From NCBI GenBank assembly GCA_946122785.1, contig CAMGYJ010000004.1, positions 55,932,679-55,996,678 of the forward strand: DNA of 64,000 bases, in the 5' to 3' direction. The DNA is from Linum tenue. Taxonomy: Eukaryota; Streptophyta; Magnoliopsida; Malpighiales; Linaceae. Of the stretch, positions 45,637-57,838 are shown one piece after another (positions within the stretch are counted from its first letter, which is position 1; the number at the start of each line of letters is the position of its first letter). The translations under genes and the position numbers were made by a program. Under the pieces are notes generated by a model that did no database searches, was not told the origin of the DNA, and saw nothing but the letters and a program-made list of their open reading frames with translations.

Positions 45637-48557
45637 TCTATCTATCTATGTATATCTACACTTATTATTATGACTATTCAAAAATAATTTCTTGCCACAT
45701 AAGCACTTGGTGAATGCACAAGTTGCCAAGGTGGACAATTTTTTTACAAACAAAAAACTATTTATTGATCTATTTATGAAGTTGTCTCTCTCTTCTTTTA
45801 ATAATTCTACTCATTTTTACTAAAATTAAAATAAGTTAATTTTTTAAGAAACATTTAAACAAAAAAAAACACACCTAAACACACCTAAGTAATAAAAAAA
45901 ATTCGATTAAACAAACTATAAAGATGGAAACAAAGAGTGACATATATTGTATTTGTTTAAGCCAAGCTGATTAAATCTGATTAAGTAAATTTTCTACTCT
46001 TTTTTACTAAAACTTTATAATAAGTTACATTTTGATGAAGAAAAAAACAAGCACACACATAAATATTAATATTTTTCAATACAAAATATAAACGATGGTC
46101 TAAGAGAAAATAAGCATTTGACAATCAATCGACTTTGAGAAATGAACGATAGGACTATATGTTTTTTGCTATTAAACACTCACTTCTTTCCCCATATCAG
46201 ACACTTCTTTCTTCACCCAGTTAGGTAAAATTGAAGGAGAGAAACAGAAAGAGAGTAGCTTTATATATAAAAACTTGCGGTTTGCTGGATTTTGATCGAG
46301 AGAGGTAAATGTTATTGGCATATTTATACTGAGTCATGAGCGTGGGAGTGAATGTATGACTGAGGGTGCAAAAAAGGAAAGAAGGAAAGGAAAAGAGGTA
46401 AATGTTATTAGCATATTTATAGTGAGTCATGAGCGTGGGAGTGAATGTATGAGTGAAGGTGCAAAAAAGGAAAGAAGGAAAGGAAAAGACAGCAAGCATT
46501 GATCATATTATTAGTGTCCACCCTAACCCGATTAATACGAGGCATTTTGGGGAGGACACACAAGAGTAAAACCGTGCGGATTTGGCTCAAGAAAGAAAAT
46601 ATCGTACTATTTGAGCAACCCGATTATGACACCTTTTTTATCCATCTCCATGACTCCATGGATGGATGGATAGGTCTTCTCTGAAAACGTATTAATTATT
46701 AATGCAAACTTTTAATTTGTTTCTATCCCTTTCCCCATTTTGATTATCTCTCTAGAAATAAAATCCAACATTGAAAATAAGAAATCAAGAAAGTATGTCA
46801 ACCACCATAAAAATAAACAAAGCCCTCTTATTAGTTGCTAATTTTTTTTAGATTTCTAATATTTGTATTCTCATAATTTATAGAGAAGGAAATGGTAATG
46901 CATACGATTTTTTTTCTTTGTATGAGAATAGGAGGCAGGAGTTACACGAGACAACGATAAGATGATAAAATTTTGAGCAGTTGTAACATATTTTTGCCTG
47001 TTGACGAAAAAAGTTAATCTGATCATTGTGAAGATGAGGTGAACCAAGTCGAGGGTTGTCGACTGCTCCCTCTTCCTCCTTGATCTGAAGCTGGCAACTG
47101 GTCTCATTTTCTCAGCGATATGTTATTGTGTGCGGTTGACTGGCCGAGTTATACTCTTATTCCCTTTTTTTCTTAATTTCTTCCATATTATGACTGTTGG
47201 ATGGTAAATTTTCCCACTCTCGATGAGTGAATATATTTCTTCTTTGTTTTTTACTGAGAAGGGTCGCCATATACTTTCATGTATATAAAATATAATTAGA
47301 AGGGTTAATTGGTTGGGCTTAGGGCATACCTAATACCTCCTTTGGTTGAATAATTGATCATTTTTCTTGAATGCCTATTGCAACCCGATTTCTTGAATGT
47401 TGAAATGGAAAGTAGAGCTGTGATGATTGTTTATTATATTTTATGTTCATTATTGACATGCTACTACTAGCTAGCTATACAATGATGATCTGGTTAGTAA
47501 TTAGTAGGTAGCAAAGGGGTTATAAGTAGAAGGGAACATAATTGGGGTTTTATAAAGGTCGCGAAGAAGAAAGAAAATGATAATGGTGGTTTCTCGGTTG
47601 TCTATTTCGATGTTTTTTTAATTTCTACATGTTTGCGGTGACATTTGTTTGTTTCATTAAGGTGAATTTTTCTGCATTGAATCTCTAACTAAAGATTGAT
47701 TTTGACATGATTGTTTTCTTACAAACTACTATTTGGATTGATGCATATATTCAGTTCACAAAAGAGGAATCTGAATGATAAAATGAGTTGAGTTGTATTG
47801 AATACTACTCCTTTCATTATTTGTCTATGTTGTTATTAGGTAATAAAGCACAATTCTTTTCTGTAGGAGATATGTAGCTCTCTACAAAATATAAATTGTG
47901 TTTAATTATATGTAGTTTAATTTGCTGAAAATATTGTTTTAATAAGGTAGTGACAGCTTATAGTTTTGTTTGTGGTTGGTTTTGCTAGAACATTTCAAGG
48001 TAATTAAACAAGTACGTGGAAGATTGATGGACGTGGATGCTAATGAGTTTCCTCATTATTCCAAATTGTATGTGTAAGTGATAATACACGATATTCATGG
48101 GATTTTGATCGGAATATTCTCTATTATCATATACCGACATATGAGAAGGGAGAGAAAATAAAAAGCTCTTCGCTTATATTTTTATTAATTGAAGCATATT
48201 TTCTTATTCTAACTTCTTCTTTTGTGGCCGTAAGTTTTTTAACTTCTTTATCACAATTCTGTGCTAAAGAATAAATAATCTCTTATATTTATAATTTTAA
48301 AGGGCAAGTTCGATAAAAAAAAAATTCTAAATCAATAAAGAACCGTCTACAAAGAGCTCAGTTAATAAAATGAAAATGTTCATAAATAAACAAAAGGTAT
48401 ACAAGTTTGAAATAATACCTGAAATAAGGTAAGTGGGATTTACAATTCCATGTATATTGCCTTAGCAAACATAAATAATAATAACAATTAGAATACTATA
48501 ATGAATTATAAAACAACCAAACAAAATACACCGCCCAACGGGCGGGTAAAAAACTAG
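45637..48557 (+). mobile_element. Non-autonomous Helitron (about 2.9 kb)
   Basis: The 3' end has a perfect 6-bp stem hairpin CCGCCCAACGGGCGG, then GTAAAAAACTAG and a T (CTAG at 48554-48557). This is the Helitron 3' signature (hairpin about 10 nt before CTRR, inserted 5' of T). The 5' end TCTATCTATCTATGTATATC after an A fits the 5'-TC start; the exact start could shift by 4 bp because of the TCTA repeats. No Rep/helicase frame is present. The interior is AT-rich with no recognised gene and contains a 93-bp tandem duplication. Confidence 0.8.
46302..46487. repeat. 93-bp tandem duplication in the Helitron
   Basis: Two adjacent copies start GAGGTAAATGTTATTRGCAT and end AAGGAAAGGAAAA. They differ at only a few positions. 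Confidence 0.93.
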
Positions 48558-48736
48558 TATATAATATATTAGATATATACTAATTACTTAACTGGTTAAT
48601 TTGGTTTGATTTGTTAGGAGTGTCCGAAACCAAACCCCCTAAACGAAACAAGCTAAAATTTTTAACCAAACCAAACCAATTATCCTAATTATCCTAATAC
48701 TACAGGTTAAAACGGTTACCACGGTAACCACTATGT
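48558..48736. other. AT-rich spacer
   Basis: Sequence between the Helitron end and the LTR-element remnant, with ACCAAACC words. No feature. Confidence 0.4.
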
Positions 48737-49010
48737 TTACACACCCATATCCTCGGCTTGGTCGTTGTCTACCACCTTCGGCTGCTCAGGATCGCGCACC
48801 GGAATCTCAACCTGCGACAGCTCACTTGCCATTTCTTTCGTCGGTGCCTCGTCGTCTTCGTCTATATCGCCCTCATCCTCGTCCACCAATCGTCCTCTGG
48901 CCCAAACGACGCTAGTTGCGCCAGCAGCCGGTCCATCTCGGTCTTCCACCTTCGCGTAGACTCGGTGAAGTCCATGGTTGAGAGTTTCGATAAACTCATT
49001 CTCGAAACCG
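48737..49010 (-). mobile_element. Leader/internal remnant of a compact LTR element
   Basis: GC-rich DNA immediately inside a primer-binding site. A minus-strand frame encodes EDRDGPAAGATSVVWARGRL and DEDEGDIDEDDEAPTKE, an acidic stretch with no recognised domain. The layout (LTR, primer-binding site, GC-rich leader) mirrors the right side of the element at 5526-7261. The rest of the internal region and the other LTR are missing. Confidence 0.5.
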
Positions 49011-49023
49011 GGCTCTAATACTA
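49011..49023 (-). promoter_or_regulatory. Primer-binding site, one mismatch
   Basis: GGCTCTAATACTA is close to the complement of the initiator tRNA-Met primer-binding site. It abuts TGTAAGAATCCC, the inner end of the LTR. Confidence 0.65.
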
Positions 49024-49024
49024 C

Positions 49025-49841
49025 TGTAAGAATCCCGCTTATTAGGCTCCTTAAATTTGACGCAACCGAATAGATTAGAAAGAATTGAGGGATTGAGAAT
49101 AGAAATTAGTGATTAGAATAAGGATTTGGGGAAGAATAGAAAGGTTGGCCGAGACCTTTAGAGAGGAAGCTAGATTAGATTTAGAGAGATAGATTAGAAT
49201 TAGGGGGTCGTTTGGAGAACGAGATTCAGGACGTGGATTCACTGAATCCGTAGATTTTGTAAAAAGTTATGTTTTTTTTGTTGCTTTTTGTATTGTGGAT
49301 TTTAGTTTTAGAGATTTCAAATCTCTAAAATCTGCATATATCAAATCTCTCATAATCAGAGAGATTCTATATCTTGATTCATGAGATTTTTTTCTCCTAG
49401 TTTTTCTCTTACTTTTATTTATTTATCACATTAAATATATTTATCAACAAAAATTTTAATATTTCTTGAACCACTATAATTTTTTTATCAAGGATAAATA
49501 TGTTATTTAATATTACATTAATTTTTTATTTTTATTGAATGTTAACAATCATAGTTACCAAACACTAAACATTTTAAAATCGGTTTTCAACAATCCAAAG
49601 AGTTAGAATCTTTAGATTGTTGACAATCGGGAGATTTAAACTCATATTCTCCAAACGACCTCTAGATACTTTTCTTAATATTTTACTTGATTGATTATGA
49701 CGTCAACCTCAAGTACATATTTATAGGAAAATATGAAAAAACCTAATGATAATAATCCTAATTCGACCAAATCTCTATTAACTATAATAATAATAATTGT
49801 ACTAAAATTAATAAGAGAATCCCAAAAGTGGGTTTCTAATA
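49025..49841 (-). repeat. 5' LTR related to the 5526-7261 family, with a MITE inside
   Basis: Without the MITE at 49203-49662 it is about 357 bp. It shares the layout of 6926-7261: TG start, a GGCC(GA/TA)G..CCT segment, CTTTTCTTAATATT...TTGATTGA, a TATATAGGAAAA-like stretch and a GGTTTCTA end. The two are clearly divergent, so this is a sister subfamily or an older copy. Confidence 0.65.
49203..49662. mobile_element. PIF/Harbinger-like MITE (about 460 bp) in the LTR
   Basis: Ends GGGGTCGTTTGGAGAA and TTCTCCAAACGACCTC are inverted repeats of the type used by 50110-50961. Flanks are TTA on the left and CTA/TAG on the right, so the 3-bp duplication is imperfect. Confidence 0.7.
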
Positions 49842-49876
49842 AAATCTCATTATATGGGTACATATACGTGTATTAA

Positions 49877-49995
49877 ACTGAGTATTTACTAACTATGAAC
49901 TCGGGGAGGAGAAAGCGGGTTAAGAACATGATTGATACTGAGTATTTACTAACTATGAAGTCGAGGAGGAGAAAGCGGGTTAAGAACATGATTGA
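49877..49995. repeat. 60-bp tandem duplication
   Basis: ACTGAGTATTTACTAACTAT begins two adjacent 60-bp units differing at about two positions. Both are open on the plus strand (SGRRKRVKNMI / SRRRKRVKNMI), but no gene is supported. Confidence 0.9.
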
Positions 49996-50109
49996 AGTCC
50001 GACGGTGGAACTTAAAGTCGCTAAGAATCCAAGATATGGTTCGTCATCCGAACTTCAATTTGAAAGCATCAAAACAATTGAGTAAGCACTTTAGAAGCAA
50101 TGGAACTTA

Positions 50110-50961
50110 GGGGTCGTTTGCTTCAAGGATTTGGTACATGGATTTGGTACCAAAAAACCAACTATCAAGGATTTAGGTACAATCCGTTGTTTGCTTGCAC
50201 CTTTTTTGGAGACCAAATCCGTGGGGCCCACAGATTTTAAGGGTCCAAATCCGTGGACCCCACGGACTTATAAATCCCACATGTTGATGTGGGATTTGGA
50301 ATATGGCATAAATCCTTGATGAGATTTTACCCATATACCCTCATGCACTTTTAGTATTCCAAGGTTGCCCTCAAATTTAACTATTATACATTATAATTAA
50401 CAATAAATGAATAATATAAACGTTCAATTAATGTGCAAACATGAGTTAGATTTTTTATATCATTTCTTGTGTTCTAGTTTCCTTTGACCTTTCATGGAAC
50501 GTGTAATTCTTTGTTCTTCCGATTCTAATATATGTTGTTATATGTTACTTTTGAAAAGGAGGACAAAGAATTGGTAATTGATTATGTTACGTTAAAAGTT
50601 AAAACGGAATTTCTCGTTTATTATTATTGTCCATGTGGCAACATTATGCTTATTAGTATGTATTGTCCTTGTTTTGTGTACATATCATAAACATGTCAAA
50701 CATATATAAAATGATAGTAAGGTAATTTTGAAGTTTTGTCCGTGTTTTGTGTACATATCATAAACATGTCAAACATATAGAAAAGGGCAGTAATGTAATT
50801 TTTGACTTCAAGTAGTAAATCCCACACCTTTAAATCCATGATAAAAACATCCCAACAAACAAAGGATTGTTACAAATCCATGATGCCTCAAATCCTTGAT
50901 AAATCCTTGGATTTTTAAATTACAAAACCCTCATTTTTAAATCCATGAAGCAAACGACCCC
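50110..50961. mobile_element. PIF/Harbinger (Tourist-like) MITE (852 bp)
   Basis: Terminal inverted repeats GGGGTCGTTTGCTTC and GAAGCAAACGACCCC with a perfect 3-bp TTA duplication (50107-50109 and 50962-50964). Interior repeats of AATCC(G/A)TGG. No transposase. Inserted about 230 bp downstream (3' side) of the BXL6-like gene. Confidence 0.88.
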
Positions 50962-51188
50962 TTAAAGTCGGACGACCACAAGTTAGGATTGCAGAGCCAA
51001 CTTAAAGTAAGGATACCAACTTACAAATCAATACAATTGCCGTGAACAACAATCTTCCTCACAAACTTGATCACCTGGAGAAAAGCATAAGGGCAAAGAA
51101 AAAGGATTTACGTTTGAGTTTTCCTGTTACAAACATACTTCTTCCAGATTATCATACACCGGCAGAATGGAAATTGAAGAAAATAGAG

Positions 51189-54100
51189 CTAACGAGTTCC
51201 AATTGCAACGGTATGCTCCAAGTCTCCAAGCATCAAGATATGGTTTCCCAGAGCCATCACCCTTTTCCCTCCCTCATTTGCTATGCTGAAGTGTCTGCAA
51301 GGGTTGACCAAGATGCTTGCTTCGGTTGACCGACCCGAAAACGTATGCACGCGTTCAAAGCCCACGAGTTGTTTCAATGGAGTCCCTCCAACCACTTCTG
51401 GAACTCTAGCAAACAGCAACAGCACATGGCTTCCATCCACATCTCCAGCATTACTTACAGATGCTACCACGTAGAACTTGAGCGAATCACAAGATGGTAT
51501 GTCTTCGACGAATACATATTCCCCTCCTTGTTGGCTTCCTAATACTCTCTTTCGAGTGGTTGAAAATCCTAACAAGTTCAACCTGGTCGGGGCTGACAAG
51601 AGACTGTAAGTGTAGTTGGTGTAGCTTAAGCCATGGCCAAATCCATACACTTGATCTCCATTGTAGAAACGGTAGGTTCTCCCTGGGTAGCCACGAGAAG
51701 GATTCGCTCGCATGTTCATGTCGTTCATGGGGACCTTGGTAAATGATTCTGGGTACCAAGTCATTGGAAGTCTCCCACCTGCGCAAGTGTTAAATGTACA
51801 GACCCACAATTATGCACTTTTTTTAAGCGAAATTAAAAAAATTCATTAAGCACTGGCTAAAACTCAGTCAAGTAAACTGAGCAGCCTCTCAAACACTGCT
51901 GTACACATCAAGTTTCTGTCTACTTTGTAAACAAACTACAAGCTAAAAAGCTATTGAAAACTAAGGGCATTCAACTGGTCAAGTTCTGTCTGGAGAGCAG
52001 GATCATTCAGAACTCGATATGATACTTCTTCGATCACTTTCTTCGACTAAAAGCTAAGAAATTTTAGAAAAAAGTCGACTTAAGATATTAAGCAAATCAC
52101 ACTTTTTCAGCATAACTTATTAAATCAACCACCTTACTATCAAAATTTGATTCACAGCGTTGCAAATTTTGAAATTAAAAAAATGTAATCTTGAAGTTAA
52201 TACCCTTAAAACCGTACCAACATATTTCATTATTATCCAAAACTATCGGCCAACTTATTAAGGACACAACAGCTATATTTCGAAGCCTCTGCATTGAAAA
52301 CTAGAGGTGGATAGTTACTTCACCTGGATTGTAGTCACCAAAGATGACTTCTGCAAGTGCTTTTGCACCAGCTTCGCCAGGATATCCAATCCAAAGAATG
52401 CTAGAAATTCTGTGGTCAGCTTTAGCAAACGATACATCGATTGGTCCTCCCCCAGTGAGGACCAAAATGACCGGCTTCCTACTTGCTGCAGCAATGGACA
52501 AGACAAGGGACGTCTGTTTGCCTGGTAGCAGAAGACTAACTCTGTCGTGATCCTCAGTCTCCTGGGATAAATCAAGCCCAGCAACAACTACTACAACATC
52601 TGCTCGTTTGGCTATACGTACAGCCTCATCAAATTGATCATCAGAAACACATGGGACATCAGTGCAACCAGCTGCAAACTCTGTCTTCTTTGCATACGCC
52701 TTCAGGCCATCATAAAGGCTTTCAGGCTTGCATGAATATCCTACAGAGGAGATGATCAAGAACTTTAGACTGTACAGCTCAGTATAGATACGCAAAATGT
52801 AAGATCAACAGAAGCTTCACATGTTCAGTTGTAAATCACTTTATGATGATTTTGTCTTGAGGGAGTGGTAAAATCAGCCACGCGTAACGATCCACGAGGC
52901 AATAATTTACCTGTATAATCTCCTCCGATATTGGTCGCGTTGTTTGCCAACGGGCCGATAATTGCAAGTGAAGAAACATCTTTCTTGCTCAATGGCAAAT
53001 ATCTGTTGTCATTTTTAAGGAGGACAATTCCCTGCTTGGTAGCTTCCAAGGCCAGCCTCCTGTGCTCTTTAGTACAAACATTCTTAGGACCAAGTGTCCC
53101 AAACTTCCCTTGCCTGGGATCTCCATCAAACAACCCGAGACGAATTTGAAGAGAGAAAAGATTGAAAACAGCTCTGTCTATGTCCTTCTCTTGCAGTCTT
53201 CCTTGAGCAATAGCAGATTTAGCATGCAGCGCCACAGTTGATCCACAGTTAATATCCATTCCTGAGAACAAATTAGACCATCGTTATTACTGAAGCTAAA
53301 TACTGCAAATGCATCATAAAAAATAGTTCAGACTTCATATACACAGAATCCATACCAGCTTTAAGAGTAATAGCGACTGCTTCCTCGATGGTTTTCGTGT
53401 AGCCTTGATATTCAGAATCAGAAATTGTTGAAACAGCATTACAGTCTGAAGTAATGTATCTGGAATACAAGAAAATCAAGTCAAACCCCAATGACAACTG
53501 TTTCAATCCGTGATTGTCTATAATTTGCATCACACAGTAAACTACAAAGTTTATCGTTGATCATATGTGTATTTACCCTTTCATGTTCCATTCTTTTCTA
53601 GCTTTTTCAAGGAGATCCTCTCGGGCACATGCAGGCACACCATTCAGTCGGTTATATGAACACATCAAGCAGGTTGCTTTGCCTTCCTGAACACAACCAC
53701 GAAACGGGGGCACAAATGTGTCCTCCAAATCCTGCTCTGTCACCTATTTGACCATAAACAATCATGTAAAAGGATCCAAACCCCATTTATTTTCAGTAAC
53801 ACTCTGTCTACCCTATTACTGACAAATATTTACCAAATTGTAGCTTTGAACCACATCAGAACTCTAGAAAACCTTGCTCTAATAACAACCAACAAGCTGT
53901 TTTAGCCTGAGACCGTGTCAAACATAGAAAGGTCACAAGGTAATGCTATCATATTCATTCGTAAATCTCTTCCAACAATTTAAATTATTATGACAAATAG
54001 GTTCTGGACAGATGCAGCTATGCAAACAACCACCTAACTCGGTCTTGTTCAGCAATGTAACAAGGCAATATAAACGAGAAAGGGTACTTTGAGTTTCACA

Positions 54101-54972
54101 AAATTTCGAGTCAGCGCAACTGCAGTCGGCGGGAAAACTTTGGCCAGCTTCTAATGCCAGAAATTGAATCAACCCAGTTTCAGTAAGATAAGGTGAAAGC
54201 TTACCACAGCATCGAATGAATAGCGGCTGAAGTTCCCCCACTTCTCCAAGTCATAAGCCATGGTATGTTTACAACAAGCAGACAGCATCAACACATCATC
54301 TTCCTCCCCCAAAACCCTGTGCTCGCCAAATCCACTACCGCCACCAAAGTCAACGCTCTTCCTTCTAGCATTTCCCCAACCTCCACCCTGCAAACCCTTA
54401 ACATACTGAACAGCATAATCAGAACCCAGCAAAGGATCCTCCCCGGCGGTCTCCTGGCCTCTTCCCCACCTAGGGTCCCTAAACACATTCACATTGGGGG
54501 CCCAGAACGTCAACCCAGCCTGCCCTACATTGTGCATCGCCCTAGCCTCCACCGCCACCGCCGACCCAATCAAGAACCAGAGCGACCTGTTGAACGCCGC
54601 GGCGGAGAGGATGACCTGAGGGAAACCCGTGGCGGCGGAGATAGGGCCCTTGAAGGAGATTCCAGGGCCGTTGATGGCGATTCCGTGAAGGGATTCGGAC
54701 CACCATAGGTAATCGGGGATGCCGAGGCGTGGGAAGCCGGTGGCGTTGTCGGAAAGTTGCTGGATTTTCTCCGGGAGTGTTAGGTGGGAGATGAGAGAGT
54801 GAGCTCGGGAAGTGACGGAGAGGGACTTGTTGCAGAATGGGTAATGGTTGTGCTTCGGTGGCTTGCAGGGGTATTGAAGAATTACTCCTCCGCTTGTCTG
54901 GGGAAGAAGTAAGGGGAAAAGGAAGAAGAAGAAGAGAAAGAAGAGGCAAAATCTCTTGCAATGGTGCGACAT
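51189..54972 (-). CDS. BXL6: GH3 beta-D-xylosidase / alpha-L-arabinofuranosidase, BXL6-like, 798 aa
   Basis: Model: complement(join(51189..51778, 52324..52740, 52911..53261, 53356..53459, 53577..53743, 54205..54972)). All introns are GT-AG and phases agree. A signal peptide is clear (about residues 1-27, [20 protein letters not shown]), so the product is secreted to the cell wall. There it would trim xylan or arabinan side chains. The GH3 N-terminal barrel shows [39 protein letters not shown] and the nucleophile motif YITSDCNAV (Asp about 317). The GH3 C-terminal domain has [33 protein letters not shown] and [19 protein letters not shown] fibronectin-III-like end follows ([15 protein letters not shown]). 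No defect was found. The length fits Arabidopsis BXL6 (about 790 aa); the BXL6 rather than BXL7 label is by resemblance. Confidence 0.95.
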
Positions 54973-55359
54973 TTGTAACTTGAGTGTGGCTGCTGCTGCG
55001 AGCTTTGTTTGACCTCTTTTTTCGTTTCTTTTTCTAGGGTGGCTTCTTTGAATGATTAGTGACTTGGATTAAGCTGTCTGTCTCTGGGTTCAATCTTCAT
55101 ACATATACGAATTGCAGGAAGATTCTCCTACTTTTTCTTCAATAATTGTTGATTATCATTTTTGGCTACACCCAGTTGGGTTTTTTTATTATTCAAGGAT
55201 GGGAATACTAAATTTAGTAAAGATTTATCCAGCACTCTGTCTGCTCGTATTAGACTAGTGTATAACTAAAAATGATCCTTAATTTTTAGTGGGTGCTATC
55301 TAAATTGTGAGATAAAATGGTTTAGTAGTTTTCCTACGTTTTTCATCATAATTTACAAA
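54973..55359 (-). promoter_or_regulatory. 5' flank of the BXL6-like gene
   Basis: Upstream of the minus-strand ATG; C/T-rich near the start codon on the sense side. No motif assigned. Confidence 0.4.
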
Positions 55360-55640
55360 ATGATATTCATTTTCGATATATTTAGTGAAATTTGTTTTTA
55401 CCATCCATTATCATTTTAGTACAACCTTCGTTTTTAAGTCAAATTTTAGGATGAAAGAAACAATACAGCGAAGGAACAACTTTATCGTGATATTTTGTGA
55501 TCTAAAGAAGTATGAAAACATATTCAATACCAAATATACCACTTTATACCATCATGATACATGGTGGAAACTGGTGGTACAGTGATGAAAGATTGTAAAT
55601 GGTGGTTAGTATATTTATACTATTATGTACTTTAGTCCGA
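55360..55640. repeat. Dispersed repeat, copy in 55 kb region
   Basis: CTTCGTTTTTAAGTCAAATT, CGAAGGAACAACTTTATCGT, GATACATGGTGG and GGTGGTACAGTG parallel words in 61340-61700 (CTTCGTTTTAACTCGAATTT, AAGGAACGAGTTCATCATGA, GGTGGTATCTTGTGGTAC). A partial copy also lies at about 43385-43480. Confidence 0.55.
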
Positions 55641-56059
55641 AAGTATCGAAGCAAGCAACATCCATCAAGCATCACGATAAAGCCCTCTTGGATGATGATG
55701 GTGGAAGCATTGATACAATTTTCGGAAGAAGATGTCATTTTGTGCATTTAGATTTAGGGATATAATACACTCAAGATGAATATGGATCATAAGGAGGACG
55801 AGATTACAACCTCATGGGCTCAAACAAAGATGGACTTGGACATTGAATGTCGTGGTAAGCACTTCTTCTTTGCAAAAACTTTTTTTTTCCTCTTCCATCT
55901 TCTCAGATTTGACCCTTTCCTACCACTTGATCAAAGAGTTCAAGAACTTATTTTGGCTCCTTGTTCCTTATAGAAATCCCACACGTTGTGGCAATAAGGT
56001 CTCTGCATTCACTCCTCAATCCATTGTAGAAACAATTCAATTAAAGTCAATCATTGAAT

Positions 56060-56431
56060 TCATAGTTGGGACATTTGAGAAAAAGACAGTTGTATCTCTC
56101 CCTCCAGAGAGTGGGGGAAGAGGTGAAGACGAATCGCGTCATCTGGTACACCATTAAGCTTGAACCCATTGGTAAGCTGCAAGAACCGGGAAAGGTCCAC
56201 CCTCGCCTCTTCATCCTTGAGGCCATGGAACTGGATGGAGGATGTGATCAGTTGAATCCAGCATGGCTTGATCTCAAAGTTATTTGCTGGGATGGGTGGA
56301 TACAGGATGACGGGGCGGATGTCGGCGACCCGTGGAGTGTAGTAGTACTCTATAGTAGGACCCGGCGGGGGTGGTGGATGCTGAGCTCCATCTAGCTGTG
56401 GAACTGGGTTATTTGCCACGACCTGATTCAC
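56060..56431 (-). pseudogene. Gypsy gag fragment 1
   Basis: The minus strand encodes VILYPPIPANNFEIKPCWIQ, IQFHGLKDEEARVDLSRFLQ and GFKLNGVPDDAIRLHLFPHS. This matches the conserved Gag of plant gypsy elements ('NNFEIKP...GVSDDAIRLRLFPFSL'). It is truncated at both ends. Confidence 0.85.
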
Positions 56432-56597
56432 AGGGGGACCTGGATGGGAATCCCCAGAGGTTGGTTTAACCCCAGGTTCAGGTCCCCCTTGTTGTGCTGG
56501 TCGCCCATCTCGTATTCCTCTTCAGAGTCCCCCCTGTGAATCAGGTCCTGGCAAATAACCCAGTTCCACAGCTAGATGGAGCTCAGCATCCACCACC
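56371..56597. repeat. Long inverted repeat (foldback), arms about 70 bp
   Basis: Arm 1 (56371-56439) and arm 2 (56527-56597) are reverse complements except for one substitution and one C-run indel. The loop is 87 nt. The arms derive from the gag leader (NQVVANNPVPQLDGAQHPPP on the minus strand). Transcripts could form a near-perfect hairpin. Confidence 0.93.
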
Positions 56598-56685
56598 CTC
56601 GCTAGATGGCAAATAATTCTCTAGCTCCTTATTTGAAGTTGAAGATATCTCTTCGGAGTTGAGAAGGTTTTGATGGTGGGGAGTA

Positions 56686-56919
56686 TCAATAAATGAACTT
56701 CTCATATTGTTCTTTCCATGATCCAATAGAAATGGGTGATTGGTTGTCCAACCACTCCTTAACTATCCAATTTAATTGGAATGAAAATAGTCTTAGTAAT
56801 ATAACATCCTGAGGAATTTCGACTAACTTGATTTCGTCGGTGAGGAGGAGGAAATCTTTTACGTGATTATGCGGGCCCTTGTCCTCTAAACCATGAAATT
56901 GAATGTGTGATTGCATCAA
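56686..56919 (-). pseudogene. Gypsy gag fragment 2
   Basis: The minus strand has IQFHGLEDKGPHNHVKDFLL, IPQDVILLRLFSFQL and KEWLDNQSPISIGSWKE, a second copy of the same Gag segment as fragment 1 but diverged and with its own decay. Confidence 0.75.
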
Positions 56920-57102
56920 GGTTATTACACTCGTCTTTATCTCGATAGTGAGGTTCTCCGGATGTTCAATTGGAATTTCAATATCCTCAACTCATGTTTC
57001 TCTCTTGCGGAGGTGACCCTACAGTGCGAATCTCCTCTTCTTTTTCTTCTCCTTCTTATTCATCCCACTACACCATTTTCCCAGTCACTTCTGCATCATC
57101 GC

Positions 57103-57518
57103 TAGGGATGGAAATTTCAACCCGTCCCGCCGGGTATTACTCGACATGAACTGTGATGGGGTGGGTATTACTCGACCCACAGTAGCATGGCGCGAGACAT
57201 GTGTATCTACTACCAACCTGTCCTGCCCTACCCCACCCCTTTCTTGACACTTTCTATCGCAATTTCTTACGATATCTATTCATATTTCTCCTATTTTGTC
57301 TTATTTCAACTCATTAGACTTGATCTTTCAATTAGTTGGACTCAATTTTCCTTCGTTTTATCGTAAGAAGTAAAATTTTGCGCGTATTATTCTCAAATAA
57401 CATGTAAGAGTGGGTTGACATGCCCCGTACCCCGCAAATATTACCTGCCCCGATTCATAGTAGCATGGAGTTATGAGTATTGAGGTACCCACCTTGTTTC
57501 GGCCTATTGCCATCACTA
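57103..57518. mobile_element. hAT-type non-autonomous element (416 bp)
   Basis: Ends TAGGGATGGAAAT and ATTGCCATCACTA; flanks ATCATCGC (57095-57102) and ATCACCGC (57519-57526) match 7 of 8. Subterminal GGGTATTACTCGAC and CCCGCAAATATTACC words. Same broad family as 7299-7895. Confidence 0.85.
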
Positions 57519-57838
57519 ATCACCGCCATCAAACTACAATCAAATTCATTACCTCTGCACCGATAAGCTCCACCATTTTTCCTAATCTAGGATTTATTCC
57601 TCAAAATTGATCTAACCCTTAAAGATCTTATAAATCTATGTTTCGACCCTCCTGGTGCTTCACTCATTGCCTCTTAATTGGGGGGGGGGGGTGCTCCTTA
57701 ACTTCTCAATCCCTCCCAATCCCTTTTCTCAGTTTCTCTTATCCCTTATAATCCTTAATAGCATATTCCCATATTTGAAATCCTTGCAAGAGCATTCAAT
57801 CTTTCGACGCTAATAGGTGGAAGATCGACACCAAATAC

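Noticed and set aside
48737..48949. Acidic 70-codon frame as a stand-alone gene
   Set aside because: It lies directly inside a primer-binding site next to an LTR, so it is better read as element leader or internal sequence.
49895..50110. 71-codon basic frame (RRRKRVKNMI twice)
   Set aside because: Produced by a 60-bp tandem duplication and running into a MITE; no support as a gene.
51042..51329. 95-codon plus-strand frame overlapping the BXL6 end
   Set aside because: Mostly antisense to the last BXL6 exon and lacks any recognisable motif.
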